Assembly: GCF_011761355.1 (NCBI RefSeq)
Contig: NZ_JAASRW010000004.1
Location: 1-51,767 of the forward strand
DNA length: 51,767 nt
DNA from: Paenibacillus lupini
Lineage (GTDB): Bacteria > Bacillota > Bacilli > Paenibacillales > Paenibacillaceae
Reading direction: 5' to 3'
Part shown: piece by piece, positions 24,872-33,660 of the stretch
Numbering within the stretch: the stretch's first letter is position 1
Layout: every line of letters starts with the position of its first letter
Position numbers and translations under genes: made by a program
The notes under the pieces: generated by a model
Databases searched by the model: none
What the model saw: only the letters and a program-made list of their open reading frames with translations
Told to the model about the DNA's origin: nothing

Positions 24872-26622
24872 CGTCTCTGCACTCCATTCTCGATTGGACT
24901 TACCGGAAGCTCCGGCAGATATAGGGTGACGCATGCGCCACCGTTTTCCCGATTTGAGAATCGGATCACCGCTCGTTCACCGTACAAATATTCAAGCCGC
25001 GAAGCTGTATTCATGATTCCAATCTGCGTGCCATTCGTCTGGTCGAGCGGTTGTCCTTGCTGCAGCTTCTCCAGGACATCAGGCGGGAAGCCCGGGCCGG
25101 TATCCGTAATCTGGATGACAGTCATTGTCTCGTCCTCGATAAGCTGCTCTTCGACAGTCAGCTCGATCAGTACTTGCTTGTCCCTTGATACCGCGTATTT
25201 GATTGCATTCTCGATAAAGGTTTGGAGCACAAGCGGCGGAATTGGAGTGTCCCTCGTTAGTTCGGTTTGCTCAATTCGATAGAGGAAGGAGCCTTGATAC
25301 CTATTCCTCTGAATTTCGAGATAAACACGGACATGCTCAATTTCGTCCTCCATGCGTACGAAGTCTTGACCATTCTGGAAAATATACCGGAAGTAGACGG
25401 ATGTCGATAAAGCCATCTGTTGAATTTCCTCGGTCATATCCATCTGTGCCATGCTGTGAATGGTTGTCAGGCAGTTCAGGAAAAAATGCGGCTTGATCTG
25501 CAGCTTCATATAATCCAGCTGAATTTGCTGTTTCTCGAGCTCGCGCTCGTAAATATCGATCTTATAGGTTTTGATCTGCGTTACCAGTTGTGCAAACTGC
25601 TTGTTGGCCTTCTCAAGCTCCACAATCTTGCTGCTTGTACTATCAATGGGTTCGCCATCCTCCGTCCAGAAGGCGAGGTTATAGGAGAAGCTCTTGATTG
25701 GCTGCAGCACCTTGTTCTTGAAATAAAGCATAATGAAGCTCAGGCTGCAGGCGACGATGACGGCGAGCAGCATAATCAGCAGCTGGACGATCATGATTTT
25801 CTCGAAGGCGCCGAATTGAATGACGAGTTTAACGAAGAACGAAGCATTGTCGAACTCTCCGTTGACCGTTGTTTTCGTCTGGAGCGGGTTCAAGAGAGAG
25901 GATTGGTTCTGTTCATGCTCAATGTTAAGCAGCTTCCCTTTATTCGAGATCGGACTAGTGACAAGACTGCCGTCTTCGGCACGCAAGGAGGCATAGCCGT
26001 TCTCACCGAGATTAATCTGGCGAAGCGGGCGGATAAGATCATCTGCCGAGATCAAGCAAATCATGTAGCTGTCGTGGTAAGGAACGATATTAACGATATA
26101 AAATTTTCCGGCCAGCTGGATGGTAGACCATCGGGAATAGAACTGCTCATAAATGACTTTATCTTCAATATAGACATTGATCTGTTTCTGAAGCTCCCGG
26201 TATACCTTGTACGTGACCGCCATAGGTGCAATGTTGAGCATCAGTTTTTTCTTATTAAAGAAGAGGAAGAAATTATAGCTGGGATTATAGCTTTTCTGAA
26301 GCTCGACGAACCGCCGGTATATCGTATCATTCGCTTTCATAAATTCGGTCTCGTTCGTATCATGCATATCCATGATCTTTACATTCTCGTCGTTCGCCAG
26401 CGTCCAGCCCATGAAATGATTGATATAGGAGAAGTCGCTGTTGATCCGATTAATGTACAAATAAGCGGTGTCACGCAAATCCCTTGCAGACTGCTGCTTG
26501 ACGATTGTGATCGACGCGAAGCTGATGATGAAATCCAGAATAAGCGCGGAAAAGGAAATGACGAGAATGATTTTGACGTAATGCTGGATCGGATAGAGCT
26601 TGTTTTCCGCTTGTTTGGCCAT
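24868..26622 (-). CDS. YesM-type sensor histidine kinase
   Basis: 584 residues. Membrane helix at about 17-40, an extracellular sensing region (about 41-275), a second helix (about 277-302), HAMP-like linker and coiled coil, then a His_kinase domain with phospho-acceptor His379 in LQIKPHFFLNCL and a C-terminal ATPase domain (TFIENAIKYAV N-box, DTGPGFPP G-box). Such kinases sense sugars or their transport outside the cell. The 3' end overlaps the response regulator by 4 nt, so the two are coupled. The start ATG is preceded by GAGGAG. Confidence 0.95.
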   Translation of the reverse strand: MAKQAENKLYPIQHYVKIILVISFSALILDFIISFASITIVKQQSARDLRDTAYLYINRINSDFSYINHFMGWTLANDENVKIMDMHDTNETEFMKANDTIYRRFVELQKSYNPSYNFFLFFNKKKLMLNIAPMAVTYKVYRELQKQINVYIEDKVIYEQFYSRWSTIQLAGKFYIVNIVPYHDSYMICLISADDLIRPLRQINLGENGYASLRAEDGSLVTSPISNKGKLLNIEHEQNQSSLLNPLQTKTTVNGEFDNASFFVKLVIQFGAFEKIMIVQLLIMLLAVIVACSLSFIMLYFKNKVLQPIKSFSYNLAFWTEDGEPIDSTSSKIVELEKANKQFAQLVTQIKTYKIDIYERELEKQQIQLDYMKLQIKPHFFLNCLTTIHSMAQMDMTEEIQQMALSTSVYFRYIFQNGQDFVRMEDEIEHVRVYLEIQRNRYQGSFLYRIEQTELTRDTPIPPLVLQTFIENAIKYAVSRDKQVLIELTVEEQLIEDETMTVIQITDTGPGFPPDVLEKLQQGQPLDQTNGTQIGIMNTASRLEYLYGERAVIRFSNRENGGACVTLYLPELPVSPIENGVQRR

Positions 26623-26699
26623 GTGCCCCCGTAACTCCTCGCTATCAGCCTCTAGTATTCGAAATCCATGTCTGATAATTATAATGCCGCATTATGAAA

Positions 26700-26715
26700 A
26701 TGCAACCGATTGCAT
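26700..26715. promoter_or_regulatory. Palindromic operator candidate (cre/LacI-like)
   Basis: ATGCAACCGATTGCAT: perfect 6-bp arms around CCGA, with the central CG of LacI/CcpA operators but two mismatches to the cre consensus. It sits between the divergent two-component genes and the sugar operon. Confidence 0.4.
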
Positions 26716-26733
26716 GCCTCAAATAAACCGAAT

Positions 26734-26828
26734 GTCTGGAATGTGACAGCAGAAAGTCTGGATTGTATGTCATTCCGTTTGGATCGAGAGAGAATCCCGA
26801 CATTCGCCATCGAAAAGTCCGGAATGTG
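26734..26828. promoter_or_regulatory. Three direct repeats, probable AraC-type regulator sites
   Basis: GTCTGGAATGTG (26734-26745), GTCTGGATTGTA (26756-26767) and GTCCGGAATGTG (26817-26828). The first two are 22 bp apart, about two helical turns, and the third lies just upstream of where the -35 of the sugar operon promoter would be. The promoter has TATACT at 26866-26871 and no recognisable -35, as expected for an activator-dependent promoter. Confidence 0.55.
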
Positions 26829-26926
26829 TGATTCAGGATGTCCAAATCGCATCGCTTGCTGCAAGTATACTGAAGTCGTTAGAAGAGAAAGCAAGGAACT
26901 GTAAGATTAGCTACACAGCTAAGCTA

Positions 26927-26969
26927 ATGCTTACGAAGCAAGAATTGCTTCACAATTCTTTTAGGGAGG
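26927..26969 (+). promoter_or_regulatory. Two-hairpin leader element before the first permease (repeat family copy)
   Basis: ATGCTTACGAAGCAAG head (TGCTT/AAGCA stem), then a 7-bp stem AGAATTG/CAATTCT and TTTT running into AGGGAGG at 26963-26969. Confidence 0.75.
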
Positions 26970-26978
26970 TTCAAATTC

Positions 26979-27908
26979 TTGATAAACAGTTCATCTAGCA
27001 GCAACTTGCAGCGTCAAATGCATCGAATCAGCAGAAACTGGGGCTTGTACCTGCTCCTCTTGCCGGCTGTCGTTCTGCTGCTTTGTTTTACTTATAAGCC
27101 GATGTACGGGGTTATTATCGCGTTTAAAGATTTCAAGCCGGCGCTTGGTATTATGGACAGTCCATGGGTAGGCTTCAAATACTTCGAAAAGTTTTTTCAC
27201 TCCTACCAATTCTCGGTCACCATTAAGAACACGATATTTATCAGCTTGTACAGCTTCGTAACGTTTCCGCTTCCGATTATATTCGCGATTCTTGTGAATC
27301 AGCTGCGGGCGAACCGGTTCAAACGGGTGTTCCAGACGGTCACCTATATGCCGCATTTCATTTCTACCATCGTTATTGTTGGACTTATGATGATTCTGCT
27401 GTCGCCTGGGAACGGGCTGATCGGCAGCATCTACCGCTTGTTTGGCGCTGAAGCGCCTAACCTGATGGGATCGGCCAGCATGTTCAGCAGTCTGTATGTA
27501 TGGTCTGATGTTTGGCAGCATACCGGATGGGACAGCATTATTTATCTCGCGGCTCTTGCTTCGGTAAGTCCAAGCTTGTATGAAGCAGCAACAGTCGATG
27601 GGGCAAGCCGGTGGCAGAAAATCCGGTACATCGATATTCCGATGCTTATTCCGACAGCTGTAACGTTATTGATTCTGCGAATCGGCGGATTGCTTGGTGT
27701 AGGCTTCGAAAAGGCATACCTGCTGCAAAACAATTTGAATATATCCGGCAGCGAGGTTATCTCGACCTATGTGTATAAGATCGGATTACTCAGCTCCCAA
27801 TACAGCTTCTCAGCGGCAATTAATCTATTTAATACCGTTATTAATTTCACACTGCTGATTCTGGTCAACTATATATCGAAAAAGTATTCCGAGAACAGTC
27901 TCTGGTAA
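26979..27908 (+). CDS. Sugar ABC transporter permease (LplB type)
   Basis: 309 residues with about six helices and EAA loop YEAATVDGASRWQKIRYIDI. N-terminal LLLLPAVVLLLCFTYKPMYGVIIAFKDF is typical of the LplB subfamily of polysaccharide/oligosaccharide importers. TTG start at 26979 with AGGGAGG nine bases upstream; the next in-frame ATG would lose about 14 residues and has no ribosome binding site. First gene of a five-gene operon divergent from its probable two-component regulator. Confidence 0.93.
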   Translation: MINSSSSSNLQRQMHRISRNWGLYLLLLPAVVLLLCFTYKPMYGVIIAFKDFKPALGIMDSPWVGFKYFEKFFHSYQFSVTIKNTIFISLYSFVTFPLPIIFAILVNQLRANRFKRVFQTVTYMPHFISTIVIVGLMMILLSPGNGLIGSIYRLFGAEAPNLMGSASMFSSLYVWSDVWQHTGWDSIIYLAALASVSPSLYEAATVDGASRWQKIRYIDIPMLIPTAVTLLILRIGGLLGVGFEKAYLLQNNLNISGSEVISTYVYKIGLLSSQYSFSAAINLFNTVINFTLLILVNYISKKYSENSLW

Positions 27909-27912
27909 GCAA

Positions 27913-27958
27913 ATGCTTACGAAGTATGAATTGCTACGCAATTCATTTTAAAAGGAGG
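27913..27958 (+). promoter_or_regulatory. Two-hairpin leader element before the second permease (repeat family copy)
   Basis: ATGCTTACGAAGTATG head, then an 8-bp stem TGAATTGC/GCAATTCA and TTTTAAA into AGGAGG. The stem carries a paired A-to-T / T-to-A change relative to the other copies, a compensatory substitution. Confidence 0.75.
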
Positions 27959-27968
27959 TCAAACAGCT

Positions 27969-28880
27969 ATGGAGGCTGCAACGAAATTAACTCTGCAACC
28001 GAAGAAATTAGGCAACAGCGATAAGATCATGGAGACGATGCTCTACATTTGGGCTATTCTTGTACTTATTATTGTCTTATATCCGCTTTACTTTATTATT
28101 ATCGCATCCTTCAGTGATCCTTCGGCTGTCGGAAGCGGGCAGGTATGGGTCATCCCGAAAGGGTTTACACTCGATGGTTATAAGGAATTACTGAATCATT
28201 CGAATATTTGGGTCGGCTACCGAAACACGATCATCTATACGGTTGTTGGCACCTTGATCGGGCTTGTCGTCAACATTTCTGCCGGCTATGCCTTGTCGAG
28301 GAAGGATCTTGTCGGACGTAAGTTTTTATCGCTATTCTTCATCTTCACAATGTTCTTCAATGGGGGGCTTGTACCAACATTCCTGACCATTCGTGATTTC
28401 CATATGTATGATACATTTTGGGTTATGGTACTGCCATTCTCCGTTGCCGTGTTCGATATTATCGTGGCGCGTACGTTCTTCCGGACGGGAATTCCGACGG
28501 AATTATGGGAAGCGGCGCAAATTGATGGCTGCGGTAATCTTCGCTTTTATGCTCAAATGGTATTGCCGCTCTCGAAGCCTATTATTGCTGTGCTGGCATT
28601 ATGGTTTGCAGTTGGCCAATGGAATTCTTACTTCAATGCGCTTATCTATTTGCAGAACAAGAATCTGTATCCACTGCAGTTGATTCTAAGGGATATACTG
28701 GTGACAAATCAGATGCAGACCGCGCTTGGGACGGGAGAAGCTGCTCAAATCGCATTGCGGCTTGCCAACTTGCTTCGCTATTCCGTTATTATCGTCGCTA
28801 CGGTTCCGATCATGTGCATCTACCCGTTTGTGCAAAAGCACTTTAATAAGGGGGTGATGATCGGCGCCGTGAAGGAATAG
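27969..28880 (+). CDS. Sugar ABC transporter permease (LplC type)
   Basis: 303 residues with six predicted helices. EAA loop WEAAQIDGCGNLRFYAQMVL and the C-terminal FVQKHFNKGVMIGAVKE are characteristic of LplC-type permeases. ATG at 27969 with AAAGGAGG ten bases upstream, immediately after a hairpin leader element inside the operon. Confidence 0.94.
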   Translation: MEAATKLTLQPKKLGNSDKIMETMLYIWAILVLIIVLYPLYFIIIASFSDPSAVGSGQVWVIPKGFTLDGYKELLNHSNIWVGYRNTIIYTVVGTLIGLVVNISAGYALSRKDLVGRKFLSLFFIFTMFFNGGLVPTFLTIRDFHMYDTFWVMVLPFSVAVFDIIVARTFFRTGIPTELWEAAQIDGCGNLRFYAQMVLPLSKPIIAVLALWFAVGQWNSYFNALIYLQNKNLYPLQLILRDILVTNQMQTALGTGEAAQIALRLANLLRYSVIIVATVPIMCIYPFVQKHFNKGVMIGAVKE

Positions 28881-28937
28881 CTGTTGCTGCGGGATCGTCA
28901 AGTTAATGCACTTATCATGTTATAAGGGGAGTTAGAC

Positions 28938-30581
28938 ATGACAATGAATATCAATTCGAAGAGCTATACGAGAAAAATGCTGTCGAGCCTGGCCTTGGTT
29001 TCCATATTGGGCACAACGGTGCTTGCAGGCTGCAGCAGTGATAAGGATAACACTAATGCACCTTCTAATAGCACGGGGAATGCCGCATCAGACAGCAACT
29101 TCCATCAGGAAGGCATGCCGATCGTCGACAAGCCGGTGACGTTGGACGTCCTGACCATTCGTTGGGGTAACATGGGTGACACTTTTACGAAGAACACTTG
29201 GCTGCAGGAGCTGGAGAAAAACTCGAACGTGAAGATCAATTGGCAGATCATATCCTCCAGTGATTGGGATGCTCAGAAATCGGTTATGCTGGCAAGCGGC
29301 AAGCTGCCGGATATGATTATTGGTGACATTGCATTTGGGGATTCTGATATCGTGAACAACCTTAGTATTTTCCGTCCGCTGGACGATTACATTGATAAAT
29401 ATATGCCGAATCTGAAGGCGGCTATGGCTGAGACGCCGGAGCTGAAGAAGCTGAGCACGTTCCCGGACGGCAAGATCTATTCGCTGCCTGCAAGACTGCC
29501 ATCACGTCCTTACTCCTCTGTGCAGCCGGTCATTAACAAACAGTGGCTGGACAAATTGGGACTGAAGGCGCCGGAAACACTGGATGAGCTGTACAACGTT
29601 CTGAAAGCATTCAAGGAAAAAGATCCGAACGGCAACGGCAAGGCCGATGAAATTCCTTATGCAGATTCGAAGGATATAGATATGAATCTGCTTGCCCCAT
29701 TCGGCATTACGGATATCCGCGGCAACCATATGGTGCTGAAGGACGGTAAGCCGGAGTACTTCCCAACATCGGAAGAATATAAAGAGGGGATCGCATGGAC
29801 GAATAAATTGTATTCGGAAGGCTTGATTGATAAAGAAACGTTCACACAGGACGATACGATGCTGACAGCGAAACGACAAAATCCGGACGCTGCTCTGATC
29901 GGGTTCTCGTATCAATGGACACCGGACGCTGTATTTGGCCAATGGAGCAAGCAATATGAGACGATCGCACCGATTACTGGACCGGACGGGAAGAAATATC
30001 AGATTGGCGATCCGAATGGCATGAGCTTCCGCCGCAATGAGGTGCTGATTACAACCTCTAACGAACATCCTGAGGTAGCTGCACGTTGGGCAGATGAGTT
30101 CTACACCGGCGAAGCGAGTATCCAGAACTTCTGGGGAGCAATTGGCACTACGATTGAGAAAAACGCCGACGGCACCTATACCCTTATGGATCCGCCGGAC
30201 GGCACAAGCGCAGACGCATGGTACTGGGATGGCTCTCTACGGGATTTTGGACCAAAATACGCAAGTCCTGAATTCGAGAAGAGTATCAAGCTGGATCCTG
30301 CAAGCGGCGATGGTCTGAAGCTGCAGCTCGACAGCCTAGGCAAGGACTATGTCACTACGCCATTCCCGGATGTAATGTATACGGTTGAGGAGTATGCCGA
30401 GCTGCCGACACTCCTTACAGATATCGAAAGCTACATTAAGAGTACACGCGCCAAATGGGTGACCAAGGGCGGCATCGACCAAGAGTGGGATGCTTATGTG
30501 AAGAAGCTGAACGATATGGGCCTTGCTAAGCTGATCAAAATCTACGATGACGCATACAACCGCTATATGAACGTTCAATAA
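28938..30581 (+). CDS. LplA-type extracellular sugar-binding lipoprotein
   Basis: 547 residues, the length typical of LplA-type binding proteins. Lipobox LAGC with Cys32, Asp/Asn-rich linker, then PVTLDVLTIRWGNMGDTFTKN and repeated long-form solute-binding motifs (ITGPDGKKYQIGDPNGMSFR). It is probably an oligosaccharide receptor for the two permeases upstream. No ATPase gene is in the operon. AAGGGGAG ribosome binding site. Confidence 0.92.
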   Translation: MTMNINSKSYTRKMLSSLALVSILGTTVLAGCSSDKDNTNAPSNSTGNAASDSNFHQEGMPIVDKPVTLDVLTIRWGNMGDTFTKNTWLQELEKNSNVKINWQIISSSDWDAQKSVMLASGKLPDMIIGDIAFGDSDIVNNLSIFRPLDDYIDKYMPNLKAAMAETPELKKLSTFPDGKIYSLPARLPSRPYSSVQPVINKQWLDKLGLKAPETLDELYNVLKAFKEKDPNGNGKADEIPYADSKDIDMNLLAPFGITDIRGNHMVLKDGKPEYFPTSEEYKEGIAWTNKLYSEGLIDKETFTQDDTMLTAKRQNPDAALIGFSYQWTPDAVFGQWSKQYETIAPITGPDGKKYQIGDPNGMSFRRNEVLITTSNEHPEVAARWADEFYTGEASIQNFWGAIGTTIEKNADGTYTLMDPPDGTSADAWYWDGSLRDFGPKYASPEFEKSIKLDPASGDGLKLQLDSLGKDYVTTPFPDVMYTVEEYAELPTLLTDIESYIKSTRAKWVTKGGIDQEWDAYVKKLNDMGLAKLIKIYDDAYNRYMNVQ

Positions 30582-30601
30582 CAGCATGGGATTCTAGGCG
30601 T

Positions 30602-30654
30602 ATGCTTACGAAGTAAGAATTATCGCAAAGAACGCACTAATTCTTTTTAGGAGG
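30602..30654 (+). promoter_or_regulatory. Two-hairpin leader element before the thuA-like gene (repeat family copy)
   Basis: ATGCTTACGAAGTAAG head, 7-bp stem AGAATTA/TAATTCT with a longer loop, then TTTTT into AGGAGG at 30649-30654. Confidence 0.75.
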
Positions 30655-30662
30655 AACCAAAT

Positions 30663-31400
30663 ATGAATAACCATTTACGAGTAACGGTATGGAATGAGAA
30701 CCGCCATGAGCAGACGAATCCGAAGGCGAAGGAGATTTATCCGGACGGTATCCATAAAGCGATCGCACGTTTCTTAACAGAAGCGGGAATGGATGCTGGG
30801 ACGGCGACACTTGATGAACCAGAGCATGGCTTGACCGATGAGAAGCTGGCGAGTACGGATGTGCTTATTTGGTGGGGGCATCTCGCTCACGACGAAGTGC
30901 AGGATGAGATCGTCAGCAAGGTGCAGCAGCGTGTGCTGGATGGCATGGGGCTAATTGTTCTTCACTCCGGTCATTATTCTAAAATATTCAAAGCACTGAT
31001 GGGAACGAGCTGCAGCTTGAAATGGCGGGAAGCCGATGAGAAGGAGCGCCTCTGGGTTGTTGCGCCAAGTCATCCGATTGCTGAAGGAATCGGCGAATAT
31101 ATTGAACTGCCTGAAGAGGAAATGTACGGCGAGCATTTTGATATTCCTGCGCCGGATGAGCTAATCTTCACAAGCTGGTTCGAGGGTGGCGAGATCTTCC
31201 GCAGCGGCTGTGCGTATACACGTGGCAGCGGCAAGGTGTTCTATTTCAGACCCGGCCATGAAACATACCCAACCTATCATAACCCGGCAATTCAGCGCGT
31301 CATCGTAAACGCAGCGAAGTGGGCGCAGCCTGTGAAGCGGGAGCTTCCTATTCGCGGGAATGTGCAGCCACTTGAGCAGATTGGTGCTGCTATAAGATAA
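30663..31400 (+). CDS. ThuA-like domain protein (trehalose-utilisation type)
   Basis: 245 residues. The ThuA domain has a class-I glutamine-amidotransferase-like fold: [14 protein letters not shown] near residue 67, [14 protein letters not shown] near 99 and [19 protein letters not shown] near 190. ThuA of rhizobia participates in trehalose and disaccharide catabolism through 3-keto sugars, together with the dehydrogenase ThuB of the Gfo/Idh family. Here the next gene is also a Gfo/Idh dehydrogenase, supporting a 3-keto-sugar role for imported sugar (inference). Confidence 0.88.
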   Translation: MNNHLRVTVWNENRHEQTNPKAKEIYPDGIHKAIARFLTEAGMDAGTATLDEPEHGLTDEKLASTDVLIWWGHLAHDEVQDEIVSKVQQRVLDGMGLIVLHSGHYSKIFKALMGTSCSLKWREADEKERLWVVAPSHPIAEGIGEYIELPEEEMYGEHFDIPAPDELIFTSWFEGGEIFRSGCAYTRGSGKVFYFRPGHETYPTYHNPAIQRVIVNAAKWAQPVKRELPIRGNVQPLEQIGAAIR

Positions 31401-31447
31401 GGGGCTGGTAGCGAGCTTAGTAGAGTCATAGGGAGAGTTGGGGATAT

Positions 31448-32497
31448 ATGAAAAAGTTTCGAATCGGATTGATTGGTCTTGGCGGTATGTCGCATTCGCA
31501 TATCAGGTGGATGGCGGAAGAAGGCCGTTATGAGATTGTTGCGGTAAGCGATGTGAATGAGGCGGCATTAACGGAAAGAGGCGAGCAGCTCGGCATTCCG
31601 ACTGGCAAAAGATACGGCGATTTCGTCCAGCTAATTGGTGATCCAGACGTAGATGCAGTCGTATCGGTGACGCCAAATAACGTTCACGCGGATATCGTTC
31701 GCGCCTGTCTGCATGCAGGAAAGCCGTTTCTAGCGGAGAAACCGTTTACCCGTGTCTTCGAGGAGGCATCCGAGCTGCTGGGGCTGTATGAACAGCAGCC
31801 GGTAAGCGGCATGGTCGGATTCAGCTACCGCTACACACCGGCTTTCCGCTATGCTCGGGAGCTAGTGCGGGAGGGAAGGCTTGGCATGGTGCGAAGCTTC
31901 TCGATCCAATACTTGCAGGGCTGGGGAGCGGTATCAAACCATACGCCTTATATTTGGCGGTTTAATAAAGACATTACCGGTACAGGTACGCTTGGTGATC
32001 TAGGCTCACATATGATCGACTTGGCTCGGTTCCTTTTCGGAGAGTTTAAGGAGCTGTCGGCACAAATGCGCACGCTCGTTCCTGAGCGTCCGGATCCGGC
32101 GACTGGCCAAATGGTGAAGATCGAGGTTGACGATTTCGTTAGCTTCCAAGCAAGAATGTCTGGGGATGAGGTTGGTATCTTCCAATCATCCCGTAATGCA
32201 ATTGGCTCAGGCAATCAGCATGAAGTATCGATCTACGGTGATGCGGGGACGCTGCACGCGTCAACGCTGAATCCGGATCAGATTATTTGGATCCGCGAGG
32301 AAGCGCCGGGCCAGTTGGCGAAAGTAGTCATCGACGTACCGGAGCGGTGCAAAGTATCCCAGTACGGCGACTTCTTGTCGCTGCTTGATGGCACAGCTGC
32401 GGAGAGCCTTCCGGGCTTCATGGACGGCTACCGCAATCAAGAGGTGCTCGATGCGGTCATTCGCTCAAGCGAGGAAAAGCGATCGATTGAGTTATAA
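31448..32497 (+). CDS. Gfo/Idh/MocA-family dehydrogenase (ThuB-like context)
   Basis: 349 residues. Rossmann motif IGLIGLGGMSHSHIRW at the N-terminus, SVTPNNVHADIV and AEKPF around residues 75-100, then the substrate domain with GTLGDLGSHMIDLARFLFG. Last gene of the importer operon, 47 bases after the ThuA-like gene and followed by a terminator. It probably oxidises or reduces a sugar delivered by the importer. Confidence 0.92.
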   Translation: MKKFRIGLIGLGGMSHSHIRWMAEEGRYEIVAVSDVNEAALTERGEQLGIPTGKRYGDFVQLIGDPDVDAVVSVTPNNVHADIVRACLHAGKPFLAEKPFTRVFEEASELLGLYEQQPVSGMVGFSYRYTPAFRYARELVREGRLGMVRSFSIQYLQGWGAVSNHTPYIWRFNKDITGTGTLGDLGSHMIDLARFLFGEFKELSAQMRTLVPERPDPATGQMVKIEVDDFVSFQARMSGDEVGIFQSSRNAIGSGNQHEVSIYGDAGTLHASTLNPDQIIWIREEAPGQLAKVVIDVPERCKVSQYGDFLSLLDGTAAESLPGFMDGYRNQEVLDAVIRSSEEKRSIEL

Positions 32498-32514
32498 GAG
32501 TTAAGAGGTGAAGG

Positions 32515-32547
32515 CCCCAGCAAATGATCCTATTTGCTGGGGTTTTT
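32515..32547 (+). terminator. Terminator of the sugar operon
   Basis: 11-bp perfect stem CCCCAGCAAAT / ATTTGCTGGGG with a 6-nt loop and TTTTT. Confidence 0.93.
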
Positions 32548-32650
32548 ATTCGTTTACAATGAGGCCACCTACAGAGACGGAAATAAAAATTGTTCGACTT
32601 CTTTTTCTATAACCTGTAAAATTTTGGTCAAAGGAAGCGGGGGAGAGCAG

Positions 32651-33610
32651 TTGAAAATAGAACGTTTACTTGGGATTACGATGATCTTATTAAGCCAGCG
32701 GCGGGTTAACGCTCAGACTTTGGCGGATAAATTTGAAGTCTCGCTGCGGACCATTTATCGCGATCTGGAGACGATTAATACGGCAGGAATTCCTATCGTG
32801 TCCTACACCGGCACAGATGGGGGCTATGAGATTATGGAGCAGTTCCGAATCGATCGGCAAATCGTAACCTTTGAAGATCTGCAGTCTATTCTGATTGCTT
32901 TAAGAGGCGTTCAGGCCTCATTAGATGATAGAGAGATGGATAGCTTGTTAACCAAGATTAAAGCATTAGTAGCAAGATCTGAGCAGCATCAGATGGAAGA
33001 GCTTGGTGATACCTTGATGTTCGATACAAATCTTTGGCATGGCGGAGGATTAAAGGATAAGTCTATGCTTACTTCGCTTCGGCAGGCGGCCAAAAACCGG
33101 AATGTCGTCACTTTTCTCTATACCAATTCAGAAGGAATAGGTGAACAGCGGGAGGTTGAGCCAATAGGGCTGGCGTGGAAGGGTTATGCCTGGTATTTAT
33201 ACGCTTATTGCCAGCTGAGAGGCGATTACCGGACATTTAGGCTCTCCAGAATGAGTGGTCTGAGGATTCTTTTAGAGCTATTTAAAAGCCGGGGAATTCG
33301 TATGGAAGAGCTTGATGCTCGTTGGGGGAATAAGGAGTCAGGTCCTTTGCTGCATCTATTATTACGATTCACATCTCGAATGAGAGTACGGGCAGAGGAG
33401 GCTTTTGGACTGGATAAGGTCGAGAACCTGGTGGACGGATCTCTGCTGGTGAGAGTCAGCTATCCGGATAATCACTGGACGTATGGCATGCTGTTAAGCT
33501 ATGGACCGGATGTTCAGGTGCTGGAGCCTGTATTAGTAGCTGACAGGGTGAAAAACATGGCAAAACAAATCTATAACCATTACATAGCAACAGATGATAA
33601 AATAGTTTAG
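32651..33610 (+). CDS. HTH/WYL-domain transcriptional regulator (YafY/DeoR-like)
   Basis: 319 residues from a TTG start at 32651. LKIERLLGITMILLSQRRVN is the usual N-terminus of this family and a GGGGGAG ribosome binding site is just upstream; the frame extends to 32534 without support. The winged HTH (about 1-60) has AQTLADKFEVSLRTIYRDLE. The WYL domain (about 135-215) includes PIGLAWKGYAWYLYAYC, with ligand-sensing residues. Its gene lies just upstream of an MFS transporter in the same direction and may control it. Confidence 0.9.
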   Translation: MKIERLLGITMILLSQRRVNAQTLADKFEVSLRTIYRDLETINTAGIPIVSYTGTDGGYEIMEQFRIDRQIVTFEDLQSILIALRGVQASLDDREMDSLLTKIKALVARSEQHQMEELGDTLMFDTNLWHGGGLKDKSMLTSLRQAAKNRNVVTFLYTNSEGIGEQREVEPIGLAWKGYAWYLYAYCQLRGDYRTFRLSRMSGLRILLELFKSRGIRMEELDARWGNKESGPLLHLLLRFTSRMRVRAEEAFGLDKVENLVDGSLLVRVSYPDNHWTYGMLLSYGPDVQVLEPVLVADRVKNMAKQIYNHYIATDDKIV

Positions 33611-33660
33611 TTCTATGGTGCACGCATCAACAATGGAAAATAGAAAGGTGGTTCTAAGCG

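Noticed and set aside
25420..26634. 404-residue open frame antisense to the sensor kinase gene
   Set aside because: Shadow of the codon pattern of a clear kinase gene; no recognisable domain or ribosome binding site.
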